Positions 8,836 to 18,447 of a stretch of 64,000 nucleotides of DNA are shown here, one piece after another (the first letter of the stretch is position 1; every line of letters starts with the position of its first letter). The notes beneath the pieces were generated by a model. That model worked only from the letters and a program-made list of their open reading frames with translations. It did no database searches and was not told the DNA's origin. Source of the stretch: Bdellovibrionia bacterium (lineage in GTDB: Bacteria > Bdellovibrionota > Bdellovibrionia > Bdellovibrionales > JAUICD01); the NCBI GenBank assembly GCA_030427965.1, contig JAUICD010000008.1, positions 22,063 to 86,062 of the forward strand, in the 5' to 3' direction. A program made the position numbers and the translations under genes.

Positions 8836-10595
8836 ACTTCATCTCCATTTACGGTGACTGAATAATCTGCATCGGGGCTGCCGCCCCCTGTACCTGATTG
8901 AACCATTATATTTAATAAATAAACCCCACTATTTAAAGAAACACTTGTGGATTCAATTCCTCCATCATTTGTAGACGAACTGGAACCAACAATAGAAGAG
9001 ATATCTCCATATCTGTAACTTTCTTTATATATAAAAAAATCAAGGTCTACAGATGGATCTGTTGCTCCGTTTGAATCATCATCATAGGTGAGATTTACAG
9101 TCAATGTTCCTCCACTATGATTGATTTGATAAAAATCATTTGAACCAAAAATATCTGAACTAGAAAAAGCGCCAGGAGAAGTTGGAGCAAATGACGTTGC
9201 AATTGAAATATCAGCACACGACCCAACATTGTCTTGAGCGGCATAATCAAGACGATCCTCTCTTTGGAGTTCTCGGGCAAAAATCGCGCTAAAATCCGTT
9301 TTTGCAGCATCTCCAAGCGCAGCATGTAGTTTCATAAAGAGCCCATAGTCTCGAAAATGATTGTTGTTTGATTTGAATTGATTTGTTCCAGCAAAAACAG
9401 TCCAGAGTTCTTTAAAGTCTGCATCTACGCTGTCTCCACCGCCATCTGTACTTGCCACAGTAACCGAGTCAAAAGTGTAAGGGTCGACAATGTCCCAGAG
9501 AGCTCTCACAATAGAAAACTCTCGAAAGTTCCCCTCTCCAGCTCTTTGCGGAATATCTCTAGGACTGGCTGTGCTTGGGTGTGGTTCAAGGTCATGATCG
9601 ATGAGATACATGAAATTGATTCCGCTTGTATCAATGTATCTAGAGCTTTTTTGTACAGAAAGAGCAAAAAACGTGGCCCAGCCTTCACTCCAAGCAAGAC
9701 GAGGGTCTACTATTGAATCGGCATCATGAAATCCTCCGGGAGAATTTGTTTTTGCATACTTGTCTTCAATGAAGTGGCCATATTCATGAAGTACAATGGT
9801 ATCGTCAAAGTGATCTGTGTCGGAGGTGACATAATTTCCACTGCTACCGCCTAGTATAAAAAGCTGATTTCGACCTGGTAAGTAATAACTAACGCCACTG
9901 CTACCAACGTACTGGCCTGGGTCCAGTCCCAGTGTCCAATAGGCATAAACCTTTGGGGCCACTGTGAAAGGAGGGCAATCTACAAAATCGGCGGAACAGT
10001 TGATTGTCATTTCTCTAAGAAAGTTGTTTGCTTCTACGATTTTGTCAAAAATATTGAATGCTCCTCCAACAACGCTAGAGTCTCCTTCGGCAATTAGGGT
10101 GCCTATGGATTTGTCACTATCTGAGACAACGGTTCTAGATATATTGTAGTGTTGAAAGTTCGTCGGGTTATTTTGAACACTTGCTTTTACAAATGTATTA
10201 TCACCACGTGAATTGATGTAGATAGTGTATGTGTTGGAGTTGTTGGGAAGGTCTACGCTAAAATCCCCATTGGCATCTGTTGTTGAACATTGTACTTGGC
10301 CGCCACTTGAATTTCTGACTTCAACCTCAGCATGTCGAATCGGGTAATTTGTGGGATCAATGGTACTTGTAAGTCCACTGCCACCATATCCCCGTCGTTT
10401 GTAAATGGCTTTTCCGGTAATTGTATATTTATTTGGTGCAAAATTTGTTGTTGCTGAGCAGAGAGTTTTTTCATTGGGAAGGGGGAGTGGTGGATCTTTG
10501 GAGCGTGTAATAGTTCGTGTCTCTTGCGTGCAAGCAAGAGTTGAAATCACCAGAAAAAAGAGGCAAAATCCCAACCTAGACTTTGTGCTACCCAT
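8823..10595 (-). CDS. Lipoprotein with HExxH zinc metalloprotease domain, carboxypeptidase-regulatory-like and PPC domains
   Basis: A 590-residue lipoprotein (lipobox STLAC at about 18-22). N-terminal region about 50-155: a carboxypeptidase-regulatory-like beta-sandwich (ITGKAIYKRRG ... TTDANGDFSVDLP). Middle: a zinc-protease motif VLHEYGHFIED (HExxH) and, about 50 residues on, SEGWATFFAL, whose Glu would be the third ligand as in gluzincins. C-terminal about 480-590: a PPC-like domain (SGGTLTVNLTYDDD ... SLNSGVYLLNI). This is the layout of a secreted or surface-exposed protease. Target unknown; predation or prey degradation would be a guess. Confidence 0.8.
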   Translation of the reverse strand: MGSTKSRLGFCLFFLVISTLACTQETRTITRSKDPPLPLPNEKTLCSATTNFAPNKYTITGKAIYKRRGYGGSGLTSTIDPTNYPIRHAEVEVRNSSGGQVQCSTTDANGDFSVDLPNNSNTYTIYINSRGDNTFVKASVQNNPTNFQHYNISRTVVSDSDKSIGTLIAEGDSSVVGGAFNIFDKIVEANNFLREMTINCSADFVDCPPFTVAPKVYAYWTLGLDPGQYVGSSGVSYYLPGRNQLFILGGSSGNYVTSDTDHFDDTIVLHEYGHFIEDKYAKTNSPGGFHDADSIVDPRLAWSEGWATFFALSVQKSSRYIDTSGINFMYLIDHDLEPHPSTASPRDIPQRAGEGNFREFSIVRALWDIVDPYTFDSVTVASTDGGGDSVDADFKELWTVFAGTNQFKSNNNHFRDYGLFMKLHAALGDAAKTDFSAIFARELQREDRLDYAAQDNVGSCADISIATSFAPTSPGAFSSSDIFGSNDFYQINHSGGTLTVNLTYDDDSNGATDPSVDLDFFIYKESYRYGDISSIVGSSSSTNDGGIESTSVSLNSGVYLLNIMVQSGTGGGSPDADYSVTVNGDEVCPQ

Positions 10596-10683
10596 ACCTA
10601 GGTCTTATCGGCTGTTTAGAGAGGGATCTGAGGCAAAAAACTGTATTAAAATTAGGCAGTTATAAGTCAGATGGAGATTTTTT

Positions 10684-10941
10684 ATGCTTCAAAAGGGATT
10701 TAACACAGACCTCTCGCTTGGTGGCATTTCATATCATATACAAACAGAGGATTGGGGGCAGGAAAAGGCCTATATTGTGACAAAAGTCTTTAGAAGTGGG
10801 GCTGTAATCAAGAGTGTTAAACAAGAGTACAAAAACTTCATCAACGAAGGTCCAATTTCAATTAGAGAAAAGATCGGTATCGCAATGAGACAGCAGCATC
10901 AGGAAATTCTAGACCTTCTCCACAGTGGTCATTTCATCTAG
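10684..10941 (+). CDS. Conserved small protein of unknown function upstream of ftsE
   Basis: An 85-residue soluble protein with GGAG about 7 nt before the ATG. The core, SYHIQTEDWG followed by YIVTKVFRSGAVIKS, looks like a two-strand sheet motif that I recall from short uncharacterised proteins in other deltaproteobacteria and acidobacteria. It ends 19 nt before ftsE on the same strand, so it may be transcribed with the ftsEX cluster. No catalytic motif is visible and no function is assigned. Confidence 0.75.
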   Translation: MLQKGFNTDLSLGGISYHIQTEDWGQEKAYIVTKVFRSGAVIKSVKQEYKNFINEGPISIREKIGIAMRQQHQEILDLLHSGHFI

Positions 10942-10960
10942 CAGTAGTTAAACTTAAGAC

Positions 10961-11644
10961 ATGATAGAGCTTTCTCATGTCTACAAGAGTTATCCTGGCC
11001 CAGTGCATGCGCTTCGGGATTTTTGTTTGAAAATAGATCGTGGCGAATTTGTATTTCTTGTGGGTCCAAGCGGAGCCGGAAAAACAACGCTTTTTAAACT
11101 CATTTCTGCATTTGATAAGCCAACAACAGGTTATGTGAAAGTTGGAAATAAGAGAATCGATCAAATCTCAATAGGTGAAGTTCCTTACTTGAGAAGAAAA
11201 ATTGGAGTTGTTTTTCAGGATTTCAAACTACTGAGAGATCGTACAGTTTCTGAAAACGTTGCTCTTCCACTTCAAATTATTGGTGAGAGAGATTCCATAA
11301 TTAAAAACCGAGTTCGAGAAGTGTTGGATCAAGTTGGACTCAAATATAAAGAAGAGTATTACCCTGAACAGATGTCAGGGGGAGAGCAGCAAAGAGTTGC
11401 CATTGCACGCGCACTTGTTCATCGTCCTGGAATTCTTATTGCAGATGAACCAACGGGAAATTTAGATCCAGAGTTGAGCCAGGAGATTATGAATCTGCTT
11501 GAGCGTGTTCATGCACAAGGAACAACACTTTTTGTTGCAACTCATGACAAAGGAATTATTGAAAAAACCAATCGTCGAGTCATTTCGTTGAGAGAGGGCT
11601 CTCTTGAAAGGGATGGAATTGAATTCTCTGAAACAAATGTTTAA
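10961..11644 (+). CDS. ftsE: Cell division ATP-binding protein FtsE
   Basis: A 227-residue ABC ATPase of FtsE/LolD type: Walker A GPSGAGKTT (about 36-44), signature MSGGEQQRVAIARA, Walker B GILIADEPTGNLD. Identity as FtsE rests on the adjacent FtsX-like permease and EnvC-like protein. FtsEX at the septum controls peptidoglycan hydrolase activation through EnvC. The 3' end overlaps the ftsX frame. Confidence 0.95.
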   Translation: MIELSHVYKSYPGPVHALRDFCLKIDRGEFVFLVGPSGAGKTTLFKLISAFDKPTTGYVKVGNKRIDQISIGEVPYLRRKIGVVFQDFKLLRDRTVSENVALPLQIIGERDSIIKNRVREVLDQVGLKYKEEYYPEQMSGGEQQRVAIARALVHRPGILIADEPTGNLDPELSQEIMNLLERVHAQGTTLFVATHDKGIIEKTNRRVISLREGSLERDGIEFSETNV

Positions 11645-12548
11645 TTCGTATATACGCAGTTGGAAAACCAATGGAATCAATCATGTGACAACTTTGATTG
11701 TGCTCTCTTTTGCTTTTACAATCATTTTATCGCTTTCGACCCTAACGTTGAACTTAGAGAGAATTTTAACATCCTGGGGAAAAAACACAGAAATTACAGT
11801 TTATTTAAGTGATAGTGTTGAAAAAAGCACAATTTCAAATCTTGAAATGCAGCTAAACAAAATTTCACAAATTGAATCAACAAAATTCATTACAAAAAAA
11901 GATGCTCATCTTGAGTTTAAAGAACAGATGTCACAGTACGCGCCTGAATTGATGGATGACGAAGATCTTGCATCAGCATTGCCGCAAAGTTTTCGTTTGA
12001 ATCTCAAGCCGCATGTTGAATCAAATCATTTGGCAAGTTTATCAGAGAAAATTTCAAGCTTTGCGGGGGTAGATGAAGTCTCCTATGGGCAACAGTGGGT
12101 CAGTCAATACAGCGCTATCGTTGAAGGATTCAAAAAATCGGGTTGGTTTATTAATTTGACGATTCTTCTTTCGAGTCTTTTTATAGTAGGAAATGCAATT
12201 CGAATGTCGATTTCTCAAAAACGTGAAGAAATTGAAATTCTCGAACTTGTAGGTGCAACCAATAATATGATTCGTGTTCCATTTGTTTTTGAAGGAGCTC
12301 TCACGGGAGGGTTGGCTTCGGCGATGGCCATTACGTTGAGTTATTTGGTGGTTGTTGCAGAAAGAGAGATTGCTTCTTCCATAGGGTTTTTCTGGAATTT
12401 CTCGCAGCAAATTGCATTCTTAGATGCTTATAAATTGGTTCTTTTCATTCTTTTTGGTTCTCTTTCTGGAGCTTTGGGTTCTTATTTGTGTGTGCGAAAA
12501 TTGAATTCGGGCTGGGCGGCAAGTCGAAGGCTTGGAGGAAGTCATTGA
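11604..12548 (+). CDS. ftsX: Cell division protein FtsX
   Basis: About 300 residues with one N-terminal membrane segment (about 28-50), a periplasmic domain of roughly 130 residues, and three C-terminal segments, the FtsX topology. The start is uncertain: TTG at 11604 has GAGAGAGGG 5 nt upstream and overlaps ftsE by 41 nt; ATG at 11613 and ATG at 11637 are alternatives in frame. The periplasmic loop of FtsX is the known binding surface for EnvC, whose gene comes next, overlapping by 4 nt. Confidence 0.93.
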   Translation: MKGMELNSLKQMFNSYIRSWKTNGINHVTTLIVLSFAFTIILSLSTLTLNLERILTSWGKNTEITVYLSDSVEKSTISNLEMQLNKISQIESTKFITKKDAHLEFKEQMSQYAPELMDDEDLASALPQSFRLNLKPHVESNHLASLSEKISSFAGVDEVSYGQQWVSQYSAIVEGFKKSGWFINLTILLSSLFIVGNAIRMSISQKREEIEILELVGATNNMIRVPFVFEGALTGGLASAMAITLSYLVVVAEREIASSIGFFWNFSQQIAFLDAYKLVLFILFGSLSGALGSYLCVRKLNSGWAASRRLGGSH

Positions 12549-13645
12549 GATCAATTGTTCTTATACTCATTGGTCTTCATGTCATACAAGCTCATGCTTC
12601 AAAAGAACATGCCAGGATTGAATCTGCAAAAAACAATCTACTTGAGGTCGAATCAAAGAAACGCAATGTTCTTGCTGAACTCTACGATATTAAAAAGAAA
12701 ATGAAGGCCATTGAAAAAGAAAGACAGATTTTAACAACTAAAAAAACAAGTGCGGAAAGCCATATTCGTTCGATTTCGCAATTGATAGTTGAGTTGTCAA
12801 AAAAAGTGCGAAAACAAAAACAGAGACTCAAAGACAGGGTACGTGTCCTTTATAAGTTTGGGGGGCAGGGTTTTCTTCGTCTGGCTTTTTCTAGTGAAGA
12901 TTCAAGTAAAATGGATCGTAATTTAAAATATCTAAGCTTAATGTCAAAGCACGATCTTCGTTCAATTGAAAATTTTCAAGATAATATTCGAATCTTGAGA
13001 AGTCAGCGCGTATCTCTTTCAAAGAAAAAATTAAAACTGAAAGGTATTGCTAGTGGAATTTTGAGTCGTTCAAGTGAATTAGAAGCAGAAATGAGTAGAA
13101 GAAGTAAACTCTTAAATAGTATCGAATCTCAAAAAATACTGGAGCTTGCAAGATTGAAAAAACTGAGGCTTGAGGGGCAATCTAAATTGAGCTCTAAGGG
13201 AGTGAAAAGTCTTGCTCTATTAAGAGAAGTTTTGGATCCAGCTTTTTTTGAACTGAGGGGCCGATTGAATTGGCCAGTCAAGGGTACTATTTCAAAAGAC
13301 TTTGGTAGATGGACCGTTCAGCCAGAAAAAGTCGAACTGCGTAGCAGTGGAGTATTGATACAAAGTGAAGTTCCTCAAGTTAAAAGCGTGTATCGTGGAA
13401 TTGTAAGTTATGTTGGTTATGTACCAGGGTTTGGAAAAACTGTAATTCTCAATCATGGGGATCGATATCATACCGTATATTCGAATTTGGACAAATATGT
13501 TGTTAAGAGGGGAATGAAGGTTGATTCCGGAGATGAATTGGGATCTTTAAAGAGTATGGTTGAAAAAAGGGCGCTTCATTTTGAAGTACGTCACTTCTCA
13601 GAGCCGATGGACCCTAAAAACTGGCTTTCAAAGAATGACATCTAG
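12545..13645 (+). CDS. envC: EnvC-like murein hydrolase activator (coiled coil + degenerate LytM domain)
   Basis: The TTG at 12545 is chosen because GGAGG lies 6 nt upstream, it overlaps the ftsX stop (TTGA), and it yields a clean signal peptide (residues 1-18, ending AHA). It gives 366 residues: a long coiled coil (about 20-220) and a C-terminal M23/LytM domain (about 250-360). The first zinc-binding motif (HxxxD) is absent at the expected place (RSSGVLI) and the second reads HFEVR, so the domain is probably catalytically inactive, as in EnvC, which activates amidases instead of cutting. Operon position after ftsEX supports this. Confidence 0.88.
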   Translation: MRSIVLILIGLHVIQAHASKEHARIESAKNNLLEVESKKRNVLAELYDIKKKMKAIEKERQILTTKKTSAESHIRSISQLIVELSKKVRKQKQRLKDRVRVLYKFGGQGFLRLAFSSEDSSKMDRNLKYLSLMSKHDLRSIENFQDNIRILRSQRVSLSKKKLKLKGIASGILSRSSELEAEMSRRSKLLNSIESQKILELARLKKLRLEGQSKLSSKGVKSLALLREVLDPAFFELRGRLNWPVKGTISKDFGRWTVQPEKVELRSSGVLIQSEVPQVKSVYRGIVSYVGYVPGFGKTVILNHGDRYHTVYSNLDKYVVKRGMKVDSGDELGSLKSMVEKRALHFEVRHFSEPMDPKNWLSKNDI

Positions 13646-13653
13646 GAGGAAAA

Positions 13654-14952
13654 ATGAAAATTAAATTTCGCTATATAGTGGCCTCGATGTTTTTGATTGT
13701 TGGACTTTTTGGTTTTAAGGCTGTGGCGGAAAGGTATTCAGAACTGCAAATTTTTAGCAAAGTATTGAACTTTGTTCAGCAGTATTACGTTGAAGAGGTG
13801 GATACTAAAAAACTGGTGTATGGAGCGATTAAAGGAATGCTCAATGAACTTGATCCACACACAAATTTTCTGCCTCCGAAGTTGTTTAAAGATTTTCAAT
13901 CTGAAACCAGTGGAGAGTTCGGCGGGATTGGCATCGAGATCACTCAGCAAGATGGATATTTAACAGTGATTTCTCCAATTGAAGACACTCCTGCTTGGAA
14001 GGCGGGTATACTTTCTGGTGATAAAATTATTGGTATTGATGGGCATGCGACAAAAGGATTGAGTTTATCTGAGGCAGCGCAGCTCATGCGTGGAAAAACG
14101 GGTTCAAAAATTAAATTGAAAGTCAAAAGGGAAGGAAAGAAAGAGGCGATTGTTTTCAACGTGAAGCGAGCCAAAGTTAAAATTCGTTCCATTAAATACG
14201 TCGATCTAGAAGAGGGGTATGCCTATATCCGGATGACGAGTTTTATTGAAAAAACATACAATGATTTCATAAAACAAATTAAAAAACATAAGAAAAAGAA
14301 TAAAACCCTCAAAGGGCTGATCATTGACTTGAGAAACAACCCGGGAGGTTTGTTGGATCAGGCGGTTCGAATTAGCGACATGTTTTTAGAAAAGGGAACC
14401 ATTGTGTCGACTCGTGGTCGAAATGAGTCAAAACAAGAGGTGATGTATGCAAAGTCTGAGGGAACACAAGAGAATTACCCCATTATTATCCTGGTGAATG
14501 AGTACTCAGCAAGCGCAAGTGAAATTTTAGCAGGCGCTCTTCAAGACAACCAAAGAGCTGTTATCATGGGAAGAAGAAGTTTTGGAAAAGGTTCCGTTCA
14601 ATCTGTGATCAAGTTGGATGATGGGTCGGCATTAAAGTTAACTGTAGCAAAGTATTTCACTCCAAGTGGAGAATCGATTCAAGCCAAAGGAATTGTTCCA
14701 GATATTATTGTGGAAAATGTGAACCCTGATGCTTATCGAAAAGCGATAGTAAAAAAGAATGTGAGGCGTGAGGGTGATATGCAAAAAGCTCTTCGTGGCA
14801 CAGAGAAGAAAGCCAAAAACAATTGGGCTGATAAGGAAGATGGAAAGTTAACACCGCGAGATCGCATGTTAAAGCGTGATTTTGAAGTCTTGCAAGCCTA
14901 CAATTATCTCAAGGCCTGGAAGGTGTTTAAGACGTTTAAAAAGACTCAGTAG
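13654..14952 (+). CDS. ctpA: Carboxy-terminal processing protease CtpA/Prc (S41)
   Basis: A 432-residue S41 protease with an N-terminal membrane anchor or signal (about 6-26), a PDZ domain (about 90-170, GGIGIEITQQDGYLTVISP region) and the catalytic domain. The nucleophile Ser is in NEYSASASEI and the general-base Lys in SFGKGSVQ. A strong TAGGAGG precedes the ATG. It follows envC by 8 nt, an arrangement common in proteobacteria, where Ctp proteases turn over cell-wall hydrolases or their regulators in the periplasm. Confidence 0.95.
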   Translation: MKIKFRYIVASMFLIVGLFGFKAVAERYSELQIFSKVLNFVQQYYVEEVDTKKLVYGAIKGMLNELDPHTNFLPPKLFKDFQSETSGEFGGIGIEITQQDGYLTVISPIEDTPAWKAGILSGDKIIGIDGHATKGLSLSEAAQLMRGKTGSKIKLKVKREGKKEAIVFNVKRAKVKIRSIKYVDLEEGYAYIRMTSFIEKTYNDFIKQIKKHKKKNKTLKGLIIDLRNNPGGLLDQAVRISDMFLEKGTIVSTRGRNESKQEVMYAKSEGTQENYPIIILVNEYSASASEILAGALQDNQRAVIMGRRSFGKGSVQSVIKLDDGSALKLTVAKYFTPSGESIQAKGIVPDIIVENVNPDAYRKAIVKKNVRREGDMQKALRGTEKKAKNNWADKEDGKLTPRDRMLKRDFEVLQAYNYLKAWKVFKTFKKTQ

Positions 14953-15042
14953 TTTAAACCAGCAAGTGTATTCTAGATTGAAATACTTAGAAGTCGATCA
15001 ACAGCAATATTGATCATTTAGTAGCCATAAATGTCTCAATGC

Positions 15043-16371
15043 TCAAAGCATATTGGTTTTATTGTCTTTGTCCTTGAGTTTTTCTTTTTCGACCTCTTCA
15101 ATTTTTGCTTTAGAGAGAAGAAGTTCAATGACTTTATCTTCAGTCATTTTGAATTTCAAGTTGGCGGCTCTATCTGAATCTGAATAGTAGGCTTTGACCT
15201 TTTCAAATTCGATACCAGATTGTGTTGCATATTCTTCTAGTTTTGCATTGAAATCTTCTGGAGAAGGGGAGATGTTTTCAAGGTCAGAAATTTTTGAAAT
15301 TAAAAAGCTACTTTGTACGATGTAAGAAGCTGTACTTTCAAAGTCATCATTCCATTTTTCAACGTAGTCTTTGAATGCGGCTTCGTCTAAGCCTTGTTGT
15401 TGTTTCATGCGATTTTTAACATCATCAACAATCAATTGTTTTTGGGAATCTAGGAGAGATTGTGGAACTTCGATGGGGTTTGCTTCTACTAGAGCGCGTA
15501 GAAGTCGATTCTTGAGATCTTCTTTGATTCTTTTCTCTTCACTTTGTACGTAGTCATTTTTAAAGTTTTCTTTCATTTTTTCAACAGAATCAAATCCAAT
15601 TTTTTTAGCAAATTCATCATTCACTTCAGGAAGACTTCTTTTTTTGAGTTCTTTTAAAGTGATGTGAAATGTGACTGGTTTTCCGGCGATTTCAGCCGCA
15701 TGATAGTCCTTTGGGAAATCGAGTTTGGCTTCAGTTGTTCCTCCTGGTTTGAGGCCAATAATGGCATCCTCAAATCCATCAATCGTAGATTTCGATCCAA
15801 TTTCTAGCATGTGTCCTTGAGCTTGCATTCCTTCAGGTTTTTGGCCTTCACACTCACCTTCAAAGTCTATGATGGCAACATCCCCAACTTGAGCCGTACG
15901 ATCTTCTAGAACCGGAACTAAGTCAGCATAAGAAGAACGGAGATTTTCAATGATGGATTGAATTTTTTCATCTGTGTATTCAAATTTTTCTTTTTGTACC
16001 TTGAGACCATCATAAGATTTGATTTCAATTTCGGGGCGTATTTCAAATTGAGCGGTGAAAGCAAAGGGTTGATCTTCAGCCGCTTGGTCAAAATTGAATT
16101 GTGGGTGATTGATTGGGTCAAGTTTATGTAGATCCAATGCTTCGGAATAGTATTTCACGACCAACTCTTGAACGACGTCGCCTTTTGCCTGATCTTTGTA
16201 CATGTTTTTGATCACGTTGATAGGGGCTTTTCCTTTTCGGAAGCCTTTAATGCTGGCTTGCTTTTGGAGCTTCTTGTAAATTTTTTCGAAAGCTTCGCCC
16301 ACTTTTTCAATAGGAACTTCAATGTTGAGTCGGCGTTCAAGTTTAGAAAGTTTTTCTAAATCAATTTTCAT
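15043..16371 (-). CDS. tig: Trigger factor
   Basis: A 442-residue protein with the three trigger-factor domains: the N-terminal ribosome-binding domain with GFRKGKAP (about 40-47, family signature GFRxGKxP), a PPIase FKBP-like middle (about 160-245) and a helical C-terminal chaperone region. It binds the ribosome near the exit tunnel and folds nascent chains. It is monocistronic here, convergent with ctpA and divergent from the ArsA operon; clpP-clpX-lon, which often follow tig directly, are 10 kb further on and on the other strand. Confidence 0.97.
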   Translation of the reverse strand: MKIDLEKLSKLERRLNIEVPIEKVGEAFEKIYKKLQKQASIKGFRKGKAPINVIKNMYKDQAKGDVVQELVVKYYSEALDLHKLDPINHPQFNFDQAAEDQPFAFTAQFEIRPEIEIKSYDGLKVQKEKFEYTDEKIQSIIENLRSSYADLVPVLEDRTAQVGDVAIIDFEGECEGQKPEGMQAQGHMLEIGSKSTIDGFEDAIIGLKPGGTTEAKLDFPKDYHAAEIAGKPVTFHITLKELKKRSLPEVNDEFAKKIGFDSVEKMKENFKNDYVQSEEKRIKEDLKNRLLRALVEANPIEVPQSLLDSQKQLIVDDVKNRMKQQQGLDEAAFKDYVEKWNDDFESTASYIVQSSFLISKISDLENISPSPEDFNAKLEEYATQSGIEFEKVKAYYSDSDRAANLKFKMTEDKVIELLLSKAKIEEVEKEKLKDKDNKTNML

Positions 16372-16490
16372 TTATGACTCCTTCTGAGGAAGCGCTGTTT
16401 CTAACAAAATTGGGGGGAAAAGCAAGAAATTAACGCATTTCGCTAGGTCCTCGAGTCGACTTGGAGTGGATTATAGGGAATTATCCTCAA

Positions 16491-17393
16491 ATGGGTTCGT
16501 TAGAGACTGAAAAGACTCAAAAAATTCATGTTGTGACGGGTAAGGGTGGGGTTGGAAAGTCGACCATTGCCGCATCACTGGCCTACGCTCTCGCACAGAG
16601 TGAGGCGAAGCCTAGGGTCTTGCTTGTCGAACTCAATGAGACCTCGTTTTATCGCCATTTGTTTGAAATGCCTGAAATTGGGTTTTCGCCAAAAAATTGG
16701 AATGGAAAATTTGATATTGCTGTTTGGGACTCTAAGGGATGCTTACGCGACTACGTGCTCCACCTCGTGAAAATAGAAAGAATTTATAAATTGTTTTTTG
16801 AAAATGAGGTCACTCGAAAGTTTATTGAAATTGCTCCAGGTCTAAAGGAGCTTTCTCTTCTGGGGAAGATGACGTCGGGAATTCGTAATGTTGGACCAAA
16901 ACTGGATTACGATCACGTTGTTGTGGATTCCTATTCAAGTGGGCATACGCTTTCTATGTTACGTGCTCCTTATGCTATGAAGAGTGTTATTTCAAAGGGT
17001 CCGATGGGTAAACAGAGTGCTGAAATTTCCCAACTGTTGAAAGATTCAAATATTTTTAACTACTATGTTGTGACATTGCCAGAAGATTTGCCTGTTACAG
17101 AGGCTATAGAACTACAAGAGGGAATTGAGTCGATAACTGAGATTAACGTCAGGTTTATTTTGAATAAGGTTTGGGAAGTGCCAGTGCCATTATCAAGGCT
17201 TCAAGCGCTGAGTGAGCCGAGTTTTCAAGATTTTATTGGGTATTTGAAGAACAAGATTCAACAGTATGAATTGGCTGTGAGCAAACTGAAAGAAAGCGGG
17301 AGAAATCTCACGGAACTTTCCTATCGATTGGATTGCAATTCGAATTTAGATCTTGTCAGTCAAATTAGCCAAGGGCTGGCTGTCGATGGATAA
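16491..17393 (+). CDS. ArsA/Get3-like ATPase, first of a pair
   Basis: A roughly 300-residue P-loop ATPase with the deviant Walker A GKGGVGKST near the N-terminus, typical of the ArsA/MinD group. The ArsA switch motif is changed: DSYSSGHTL replaces the usual DxxPTGHTL. I prefer the ATG at 16491; a TTG at 16461 in frame would add ten residues. The next ATPase gene overlaps it by 8 nt. Pairs of such ATPases are known to me from myxobacteria and relatives but without a firm function; arsenite transport is unlikely because no ars genes are nearby. Confidence 0.8.
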   Translation: MGSLETEKTQKIHVVTGKGGVGKSTIAASLAYALAQSEAKPRVLLVELNETSFYRHLFEMPEIGFSPKNWNGKFDIAVWDSKGCLRDYVLHLVKIERIYKLFFENEVTRKFIEIAPGLKELSLLGKMTSGIRNVGPKLDYDHVVVDSYSSGHTLSMLRAPYAMKSVISKGPMGKQSAEISQLLKDSNIFNYYVVTLPEDLPVTEAIELQEGIESITEINVRFILNKVWEVPVPLSRLQALSEPSFQDFIGYLKNKIQQYELAVSKLKESGRNLTELSYRLDCNSNLDLVSQISQGLAVDG

Positions 17394-18447
17394 AATTCTG
17401 AAAGAGAATCGAGTGATTATATGTGCTGGCACTGGAGGGGTGGGGAAAACCACGGTTTCGGCCGCTTTGGGTATACGAAGTGCGCAACTCGGATTTCGTA
17501 CACTTATTTTGACGATTGACCCTGCCAAACGACTGAAAACGGCTCTTGGTTTGAGTGAAAACAGTGAGACGACTCGTGTTGATTTAAAAGATAGTGGCGA
17601 GTTGTATGCTTCAATGATCGATTTTAAATCCGTGTTTGATGAGTTTGTAGAACGAATGAGTTCCGATGAAAAATCCAAAGAGAGAGTTTTAAATAACAGT
17701 TTATACAAACAACTTTCAACAAACCTTGGTGGAACACAAGAGTACACATCTCTAGAAAGACTTTATTCGGCAGTTCATGATGAAAAATTTGAAAGAGTGA
17801 TTTTGGATACCCCACCGACACAACATGCGGTTGAGTTTTTGAGTGCTCCACAGAGGTTTTACTCTCTATTTGATTCTTCAATTGTGAAATGGTTTTTACC
17901 TAAAAGTGAAGCTGACAGTTTTTTTCAAAAAATTCTCCACCGTGGAACACGAATAGCGTTAAAGCAGATGGAAAACTTGACGGGCACAGAATTTATTCAA
18001 GAGCTTTCTCAGTTCTTTGAGTCGATTCATAGTTTTCGAGACAAAGTACAAGAGCGAAGTGGAGAAATTCATAGTCTTCTGACGAGTGAAGATACAGCGT
18101 TTGTTTTGGTTACAGGGTTTGATGCTATAAAACTCAAGGAAACAGGTGAGTTTAAAGAAGAACTTCGACGAGGTGGTTATCGACTTTGTGGGCTTATTGT
18201 GAATCGAGTTTTCCCCGATTTATTAGAGAACGGTGTAGATAGAGAGCCGTTGGATGGAGATCGATTGAAATTGTATGAGTTCTATTGTTCACTTAGGGAA
18301 AGAGAGAGAAATCGAATATCGATTTTAGAGGGCTTTCTAGATAATTTGGACCGTGAAGTTGAAGTCATTAAGATTCCAGATTTAGATTTGGGGGAAAGTG
18401 CAGTCGCTGGCCTTTCAGAAATAGCAAGGAGATTGGTAAATGATTAG
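17386..18447 (+). CDS. ArsA/Get3-like ATPase, second of a pair
   Basis: 353 residues from the ATG at 17386, which overlaps the previous stop codon. Walker A is GTGGVGKTT (about 15-23), followed by TIDPAKRL (A-loop/DPA motif) and the switch DTPPTQHAVEFL. It is closer to canonical ArsA than its neighbour and the two could form a heterodimer. It overlaps the downstream lipoprotein gene by 8 nt. Function unknown; candidates from family knowledge are targeting of membrane proteins or localisation of a cell-surface machine. Confidence 0.82.
   Translation: MDKILKENRVIICAGTGGVGKTTVSAALGIRSAQLGFRTLILTIDPAKRLKTALGLSENSETTRVDLKDSGELYASMIDFKSVFDEFVERMSSDEKSKERVLNNSLYKQLSTNLGGTQEYTSLERLYSAVHDEKFERVILDTPPTQHAVEFLSAPQRFYSLFDSSIVKWFLPKSEADSFFQKILHRGTRIALKQMENLTGTEFIQELSQFFESIHSFRDKVQERSGEIHSLLTSEDTAFVLVTGFDAIKLKETGEFKEELRRGGYRLCGLIVNRVFPDLLENGVDREPLDGDRLKLYEFYCSLRERERNRISILEGFLDNLDREVEVIKIPDLDLGESAVAGLSEIARRLVND

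Noticed and set aside
14953..15042. Terminator between ctpA and tig
   Set aside because: GATCAA/TTGATC gives only a 6-bp stem without a T-run.
16491..18447. Arsenical pump ATPase (arsA) assignment
   Set aside because: No arsB, arsD, arsR or arsC is nearby and the switch motif of the first protein is altered; only the family relation is kept.
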